IMG/VR virus record: IMGVR_UViG_3300005534_000011
Span: 1-64,000 of that record
DNA from: a virus
DNA: 64,000 bases
Strand: one strand, 5' to 3'
The translations under genes were made by a program, and so were the position numbers. The notes below the pieces were generated by a model, which was not told where the DNA came from, ran no database searches, and worked only from the letters and a program-made list of their open reading frames with translations. Positions 59,003-64,000 of this stretch are shown piece by piece (the stretch's first letter is position 1; each line of letters starts with the position of its first letter).

Positions 59003-61147
59003 ATGATTGTAACTCAAGGCACGAATGCAATAAGCAACATTGACGACCGTCACGCATTCACCATCAAAGCTAACGCAAAAGCATTCAAACTGTTGTCCAG
59101 CAACCTGTATTCTAACAAACCACTTGCAATCCTACGTGAAATCGGCTGTAACGCACTCGATTCGCATAAGGCTGCGGGTAAAGAAGATGCACCGTTCAAA
59201 CTGGTACTACCATCCGATATGCATCCATGGTTGGAGATTATCGACTTTGGTACTGGTCTGGATGACGATCAGGTCAAGAACATTTTCACAACCTATTTCG
59301 AATCTACCAAAACCACCAGTAACGATTACATTGGTGCTATGGGTCTTGGATCGAAATCACCGTTCTCGTATACCGATGCATTCGAAGTGTATGCCCGCCA
59401 GAACGGCGTACAGAACACTTACACCTGTTTCCTGAACAAGTCTGGGGCACCTGAGCTATTCCTGCTAGAAACGAATTATGATGACTCTCAGAAGGGTATC
59501 AAGTTCGAAGACGGCGTGACCATCAAGGTTCCTATCAAAGCGAATGATTATCAACTGTTCCGTACCGCTGCACTACAAGCATATAAGTTCTTCCCTGTTA
59601 AACCGGTAGTTGGTGTGACCGGTAAAAACTTCGAATGGGATGAGCCGGTTTATGGGTTTGAAGGTAGCAATTTCAAGGTACTAACCGGGTCGAAACAATG
59701 TTTTGCTCTGATGGGTCCGGTTGCATATCCTCTGGATTTGAACCAATTCACTACAGACGGTTTCATGAAACGCCATATCGATGCCGGTCTTGGTGGGTTT
59801 GTGATCGACTTTGGCATTGGTAAATTGGATGTAAACGCCGGTCGTGAAGGTCTGTCGTATGACGAAGACACTATCGCCAATTTGATTGAAGGCGTGAAAA
59901 ACATTCGACCAGAAATGGCCGCAAAGTTGGAAGCTGATATCGAGAAGTGTGAAACCGTTTATACTGCAATGCGATTCCGTTCGAAAAACGATTCGAAAAA
60001 CCTGTTCCACCTGCAATACAAAGGTAAATCGGTTGGTGAAACCCTTCACTATCGTTTTGTAGATGATAAAACGTCGCTACCTGAATGGCAGTGTAAGGAA
60101 ATCAATTCTCGATACAAAGAGAAATTGAAAGATCGCCGGGCTCATGACATCGCAATTTCACCTGCGGTTGGTGGTAATTTCGTTTTAATTGACGTGAAAC
60201 GTAAGTATCAGAAGAAAATTCGATTCACCAGTGAAGATATGTCGAAAACTATCTTCCTGCAAGCATTGGATGCGGCTGAAGGTCAGGATCAATTTGATGC
60301 AGTGATTGCACGGTTGAACGTGGATGGTACTCCATACAAGTTCATTTCCGATATCGTTGATGAATCTCCGGTTATTAGTCGTGTACCGGGTGATCCTGCA
60401 ACTACAGCGGCTCGGGCAAAGATTACTTACTCTGGTTTCTATAAATACCAGAAGGCGCGAGGGATTATTGCGGTTGGTCAACATACCAACACAAATGGTC
60501 TGGAAATGGATGATCCCGATACCTTTTACATCAAATGGGATACCACTGCAAAACGCTACATCTTCGGTAACCATCAGGTAGCCGGTGATGAGATTTCGGG
60601 TGTGATTTGGGGCATTATTGACGACATTCTTACCACCACCAATCGACCATTGGTAATTGCAACTCAAAAGGTCTATGACAAGATCCCAGAAGATTGGGAA
60701 GACATTACCACATTGATTGCTCCAAAACTGGCCGGTGTGATGTCGCAACAGTCCTTCGTAGAAACTCAACCAAAATGGGCTTCTACCGCGTTGGGCCTTG
60801 TACAAGCTAAATATGATGCATTGGTAGCCGACCCACTGGTTGACCCATTGTTCAAAGAATATTTCGATGCAATTAGAAGTATCAAATTCGGTACATCGTA
60901 TGACTATACCACCCTACAATTTATCAGAAATGTGTATGGTGAGAAGGAAGTCGCGAACCCGTTTGGTTTTGTCTCGAAATTTGCAACAGAAATTTTCAGT
61001 ATGAGTATGCTGAAAACTCTGGCGAGCCGCCACTATAGCAGTTGGCCTGACACAGAATTCAAAGAGTCTTTGATTGTGTTTAGTTCGATGTTGAAATGTG
61101 GTATTATTAACGAACAAAAGCTGAAAAGCATTCTGATGAAGAAATAA
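59003..61147 (+). CDS. rIIA: rIIA-like GHKL ATPase
   Basis: The 714-residue protein matches T4 rIIA (725 aa) in layout. The N-terminus has an ATP-binding GHKL fold: LAILREIGCNALDSH (N-box), IIDFGTGLDDDQV (G1), SNDYIGAMGLGSKSPFSYTDAF (ATP lid), and a later DVNAGREGLSYD. In T4, rIIA and rIIB form a membrane-linked complex needed in lambda lysogens (Rex) and lysis timing. It overlaps the rIIB start by one base (TAATG). Confidence 0.92.
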   Translation: MIVTQGTNAISNIDDRHAFTIKANAKAFKLLSSNLYSNKPLAILREIGCNALDSHKAAGKEDAPFKLVLPSDMHPWLEIIDFGTGLDDDQVKNIFTTYFESTKTTSNDYIGAMGLGSKSPFSYTDAFEVYARQNGVQNTYTCFLNKSGAPELFLLETNYDDSQKGIKFEDGVTIKVPIKANDYQLFRTAALQAYKFFPVKPVVGVTGKNFEWDEPVYGFEGSNFKVLTGSKQCFALMGPVAYPLDLNQFTTDGFMKRHIDAGLGGFVIDFGIGKLDVNAGREGLSYDEDTIANLIEGVKNIRPEMAAKLEADIEKCETVYTAMRFRSKNDSKNLFHLQYKGKSVGETLHYRFVDDKTSLPEWQCKEINSRYKEKLKDRRAHDIAISPAVGGNFVLIDVKRKYQKKIRFTSEDMSKTIFLQALDAAEGQDQFDAVIARLNVDGTPYKFISDIVDESPVISRVPGDPATTAARAKITYSGFYKYQKARGIIAVGQHTNTNGLEMDDPDTFYIKWDTTAKRYIFGNHQVAGDEISGVIWGIIDDILTTTNRPLVIATQKVYDKIPEDWEDITTLIAPKLAGVMSQQSFVETQPKWASTALGLVQAKYDALVADPLVDPLFKEYFDAIRSIKFGTSYDYTTLQFIRNVYGEKEVANPFGFVSKFATEIFSMSMLKTLASRHYSSWPDTEFKESLIVFSSMLKCGIINEQKLKSILMKK

Positions 61148-62019
61148 TGACGAAACTAGAACTACGGTTTATTATCAACGAACAAACGATTTATGTTTGG
61201 TTGAATACCGAGAAGGGCCAGAAAATGTCTGGCACCTTCCTCCGCGCAGAAGATCCACAAGCGTTTGAAACACTTGCAAAAGCACTAAAAGAAGACAACA
61301 AAAAGAAAATCAAAGAACTTGTTTCGATGAAATTCGATCTGATCCAAGCTATCAATAGCTTTGGTGATGGTAAAGTTGGTTTCACTGATGGCGATCTGTT
61401 CTACGTTACCGAAGATGGTGAAAAGAACCCAATCGATACCAAGCTGACCGCGAAAATCAAGGAATTGATTCGTACCGGGGCTGATGCTGGTGTATTGGTT
61501 AAGTTCCTAGACAATCTGTTGGATAACCCAAATCCACGGTCTATCAAGGATTTCTATGATTTCCTGATCGTGAACAACTTGGCAATGACCGAAGACGGCC
61601 ATTTCTTAGCGTATAAGATCGTTGGGCCGAACTTCCTTGATCTGTATACCCGTACCATGGATAACTCCCCCGGTACGGTCGTTAGAATGGATCGTAGCAA
61701 GGTAAACGACAACCCATCACAGACCTGCTCGCATGGCCTGCATATCTGTTCTAAAGACTACCTACCTAGTTATGGTGGTGGTTGGAAGTATGGTGGTAAT
61801 AACAATGGCAACAAGATTGTCGTTGTGAAGGTCAACCCGCGTGATGTTGTTGCGTTCCCGAAAGATTATGCGAACGCCAAAGCCAGAGTATGTGAATATT
61901 CGGTAGTCGGTGAATTTGTGGTGAAAGAAACTCTCAAAGAGCAAATCGCCAAGATTGAAGCCGGTGTGACGGTTAATATTGATGTAGTCAAGAAATTGAT
62001 TGCGGAAACAATGGCCTAA
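61147..62019 (+). CDS. rIIB: rIIB-like protein
   Basis: Residues 150-290 match T4 rIIB: DFLIVNNLAMTEDGHFLAYK, NSPGTVVRMDRSKVNDNPSQ, CSHGLHICSKDYLPS and VVKVNPRDVVAFPKDYANAK. The T4 protein starts with an extra helix-turn-helix of about 40 residues that is missing here, giving 290 instead of 312 residues. Partner of rIIA. Confidence 0.92.
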   Translation: MTKLELRFIINEQTIYVWLNTEKGQKMSGTFLRAEDPQAFETLAKALKEDNKKKIKELVSMKFDLIQAINSFGDGKVGFTDGDLFYVTEDGEKNPIDTKLTAKIKELIRTGADAGVLVKFLDNLLDNPNPRSIKDFYDFLIVNNLAMTEDGHFLAYKIVGPNFLDLYTRTMDNSPGTVVRMDRSKVNDNPSQTCSHGLHICSKDYLPSYGGGWKYGGNNNGNKIVVVKVNPRDVVAFPKDYANAKARVCEYSVVGEFVVKETLKEQIAKIEAGVTVNIDVVKKLIAETMA

Positions 62020-62083
62020 TTGATTAATAATGGGTTGGGTGTAATAGCCCAACTTCATTGAAGTTTAATTGTGAGAGAAATTT

Positions 62084-62395
62084 ATGAGCGTTATCGAGAC
62101 AGGCAACCACGACCACCTTTCCCCTACCGAACTGAAAGCAGTTCAAGATGCTGCCAAAGAAGCGGCTAAATCCCTGATGCGTTCCGATGCCGAAAAAGAT
62201 GTTCGAAACGGTATTAGTGCGATGGTCAAGGAAGAATTCAATATCAAGAAATCCGACTTCAACGATCTGGTAAACCGTTACCATCGTCAGGACAAAGAAG
62301 CCGTGACAGCCAAGCGTGAAAACCAGAACGCATTGTTCGACAAGGTTTTCCCGGACGGCCCTACCCCGCTGAATGATGACGAAGCCGATGAGTAA
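62084..62395 (+). CDS. dsbA: DsbA-like double-stranded DNA-binding protein
   Basis: The C-terminal two thirds (AEKDVRNGISAMVKEEFNI, FNDLVNRYHRQDKEAV, LFDKVFP) align with T4 DsbA, which binds DNA near late promoters and helps late transcription. Length 103 versus 89. Same place as in T4, upstream of 33, 59 and 32. GTGAGAGAAATTT precedes the start. Confidence 0.82.
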   Translation: MSVIETGNHDHLSPTELKAVQDAAKEAAKSLMRSDAEKDVRNGISAMVKEEFNIKKSDFNDLVNRYHRQDKEAVTAKRENQNALFDKVFPDGPTPLNDDEADE

Positions 62396-62618
62396 AATCA
62401 TTCAGTTCAGTACAGCAGTTGAAATTCACGCCCGTGATACAGCATGCAGCTATATTCAGGCGTGTTTAGAAATTGCAGACCAACAGGAAATTGATGAAGA
62501 TCGAATCTCAAAATACATTTCCGAATCCCTTAAACAAAAGATCGAAATTGAAGCAGTTCGAGAAAACACTTTGCGTGGAAAATCGGCTGGGTCTAATCCG
62601 CTAACCGACTTTATTTGA
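62388..62618 (+). CDS. 33: Late transcription co-activator gp33
   Basis: ATG 62388 overlaps dsbA by 8 bases. The 76-residue protein ends SNPLTDFI, the hydrophobic tail that binds the sliding clamp (T4 gp33 ends NTLDFLL). The helical body (IDEDRISKYISESLKQKIEIEA) matches the part that binds the RNA polymerase flap. Shorter than T4 gp33 (112 aa), mainly at the N-terminus. Confidence 0.85.
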   Translation: MSKIIQFSTAVEIHARDTACSYIQACLEIADQQEIDEDRISKYISESLKQKIEIEAVRENTLRGKSAGSNPLTDFI

Positions 62619-62628
62619 TGGAATACTG

Positions 62629-63252
62629 ATGTCCAGTTTGATTCATTTAGATCCCACTTCGATCCCGACTGGATATCGCAACGGGTTTGAAGCATATCGT
62701 CTGTACAAGGCGATCACTACGCATCTGACCACACAGAAATACGATGCATCAAAATATAGATGGCGCGGGTATATCAGCAAAGATCATACCCCCGATTCAT
62801 ACCCAGACAAATTCCTATTCGAGAAGATCGCAAGGCGCTATACCCGTGAGGATTGGCCGTTGTTGTTTGGTCGAATTGGTCTTAATACCGGGTGGATTCG
62901 AGACATTTTAAACGATGAGTCGGAATCAAGATTCTTGGAAGCCCGTGGGTTTATCGAGGATGCCGAAAATAAATTCGGCAATCTGTTTAGATCATACCTC
63001 ATTTCGTTGCATAATAAGGATATGAAGTTTGCCGATTCACTAACAGGCCAGACCCCTTGGATATTCAATCAATTGCAACAGAAAGTGTATCCGATTGAGT
63101 TTGCGGTGCTGTTAGATGCCATATCACCGTTCCTTCATAGACAAAATTCAATCGTTTATGGTGGGATATCTTGGAAAATTCACAAATACAGTATGTTGTT
63201 CTGTATTGATAAAAAGATATTGTCGAATGTTGTTAAATCCGCATGTAGTTAA
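62629..63252 (+). CDS. 59: Replicative helicase loader gp59
   Basis: The 207-residue protein (T4: 217) has the N-terminal basic region and GFEAYRLYKAI, then LISLHNKDMKFADSL and YPIEFAVLLDAISPFLH, in the order of T4 gp59. It loads the gp41 helicase on forked DNA and binds gp32. Its position between 33 and 32 is as in T4. Confidence 0.88.
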   Translation: MSSLIHLDPTSIPTGYRNGFEAYRLYKAITTHLTTQKYDASKYRWRGYISKDHTPDSYPDKFLFEKIARRYTREDWPLLFGRIGLNTGWIRDILNDESESRFLEARGFIEDAENKFGNLFRSYLISLHNKDMKFADSLTGQTPWIFNQLQQKVYPIEFAVLLDAISPFLHRQNSIVYGGISWKIHKYSMLFCIDKKILSNVVKSACS

Positions 63253-63484
63253 CATTTGCTTAGGAACTTGTCAGACCCCATTCAGATTTAATCCCACCAA
63301 AGTTCATGACATCTACGCCAAAGAAAGCTTCTTGTATATTGAACTACTGGTCGATTCCAGTTTTTTGGTGGCATATGAGTTTGAATATCTTGAACTAGAT
63401 GATCTTTGGAAAGACTTTCGGACATTATCTGATTTTTTGACTGATATAAATACTATGCCACATGAGTGGCCGAAGCAAAACTAA
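63227..63484 (+). CDS. Hypothetical protein between 59 and 32, 85 aa
   Basis: ATG 63227 lies 26 bases inside gene 59. Acidic beta-rich protein (FLYIELLVDSSFLVAYEFEYLEL). T4 has nothing in this place. No family recognised. Confidence 0.55.
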   Translation: MLLNPHVVNICLGTCQTPFRFNPTKVHDIYAKESFLYIELLVDSSFLVAYEFEYLELDDLWKDFRTLSDFLTDINTMPHEWPKQN

Positions 63485-63530
63485 ACAAATAATCAAATCT
63501 AAACAAATTAAACAAACGAGAATTTAACGA
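63485..63530 (+). promoter_or_regulatory. A-rich leader of gene 32, possible translational operator
   Basis: Almost free of G, with repeats of AAACAAAT/AAACAAAC type, leading to GAG and ATG 63531. In T4, gp32 binds an unstructured A/T-rich leader to shut off its own translation. Confidence 0.6.
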
Positions 63531-64000
63531 ATGTTCAAGCGTAATCAAAAATCTGCCGCCCAACTTCAAGAACAACTGAAAGAACTGTCCGGTTCCCAGA
63601 AGTTTGAGAAAGACCCTACAGAATGGACCATGACTGTTGATAAAGCAGGTAATGGCTCGGCGGTCATTCGATTCCTGCCAGCAACTGGCGAAGGCGAGGA
63701 AGTAATTCCATTCGTCAAAATGTATTCCCACAGTTTCAAAGATCCGAAGACCAACAAGTGGTACATCGAAAACTGCCCGACTACCATCGGTAAGCCATAC
63801 GATGACTGCCCAGTGTGTTCTACCAACGGTCCTCTTTTTGAAGCTGGTAAAACCAACAAAGAAATGAAAGACCTTGCATCTTCGCGCAGCCGTAAACTGT
63901 CCTACTGGGCAAACATCGTTGTTGTCAAAGATGAAGCGAATCCCGAAGCTGTTGGTGGTACTTTCAAATTCCGTTTCGGTAAAAAAATCTTCGAGAAAAT
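63531..64000 (+). CDS. 32: Single-stranded DNA-binding protein gp32 (N-terminal part)
   Basis: The first 156 residues are visible. MFKRNQKSAAQLQEQL is the cooperativity (B) domain with its LAST-like basic start. GNGSAVIRFLP opens the OB core, and H67, C82, C93, C96 (IENCP, CPVC) are the zinc ligands found in T4 gp32. KLSYWANIVVVKDEANPE and FKFRFGKKIFEK match the core strands. It coats ssDNA in replication, repair and recombination. The gene continues beyond the window. Confidence 0.95.
   Translation, partial: MFKRNQKSAAQLQEQLKELSGSQKFEKDPTEWTMTVDKAGNGSAVIRFLPATGEGEEVIPFVKMYSHSFKDPKTNKWYIENCPTTIGKPYDDCPVCSTNGPLFEAGKTNKEMKDLASSRSRKLSYWANIVVVKDEANPEAVGGTFKFRFGKKIFEK

Overview
The window is a piece of a large T4-related myovirus genome, strictly lytic in character, most likely infecting a gamma-proteobacterium. 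The evidence is the replication block at the right end: RNase H (56903), rIIA (59003), rIIB (61147), DsbA (62084), late co-activator gp33 (62388), helicase loader gp59 (62629) and single-stranded DNA-binding protein gp32 (63531, cut by the window edge). An exact T4-type late promoter (TATAAATA, 56257-56264, minus strand) sits in front of a 1,129-residue tail fibre with an S74 chaperone tail. I saw no tRNA gene, rRNA, CRISPR array, insertion sequence, integrase or lysogeny module.

Layout. (1) 1-24.0 kb, plus strand: long polycistronic runs of small genes, mostly joined by ATGA, TAATG or TTGA overlaps and driven by few promoters. Recognisable products are an SPFH fragment, a SLOG protein, a RelA/SpoT/MESH1-type HD hydrolase, two kinase-fold proteins, a thioredoxin-like protein, a HAD-like hydrolase, a minimal 2OG-Fe(II) oxygenase, a MazG-type pyrophosphohydrolase, a cyclic-phosphate-type receiver protein, a Lar-like zinc ribbon, a CYTH triphosphatase and two HNH/AP2-type homing endonucleases. 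(2) 24.0-24.5 kb: gene-free, repeat-containing boundary. (3) 24.5-43.8 kb, plus strand: a different style, in which one to three small unknown genes form a unit with its own strong sigma70-type promoter, often its own terminator. About thirty such promoters occur. Many carry a dyad with core GCATTTGATGC over or just upstream of the -35 box and share an ACACCAACC leader. (4) 43.8-44.6 kb: gene-free region with promoters, hairpins and an iteron-like array. (5) 44.6-49.6 kb: unknown protein, macro-domain protein, lipoprotein and more unknown genes. (6) 49.6-56.2 kb, minus strand: a late operon of tail fibre, polyglycine adhesin, PP-loop ATPase, unknown protein, periplasmic amino-acid-binding protein and small lipoprotein. 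(7) 56.3-64.0 kb, plus strand: the T4-type replication/rII block, with a homing endonuclease and a ferritin-like diiron protein inserted.

How it fits together. Sections 1, 3 and 5 look like early host-takeover regions: many tiny proteins, zinc ribbons, small membrane proteins and enzymes acting on nucleotides or phosphate esters. Section 7 supplies DNA replication and the switch to late transcription (gp33), which would activate the minus-strand late operon of section 6. The most unusual content is the reiterated dyad promoter cassette, a ten-member family of proteins sharing a C-A-x-G motif, three diverged kinase-fold proteins, and a late operon that couples a receptor-binding adhesin with a PP-loop enzyme and an ABC-transporter-type binding protein.
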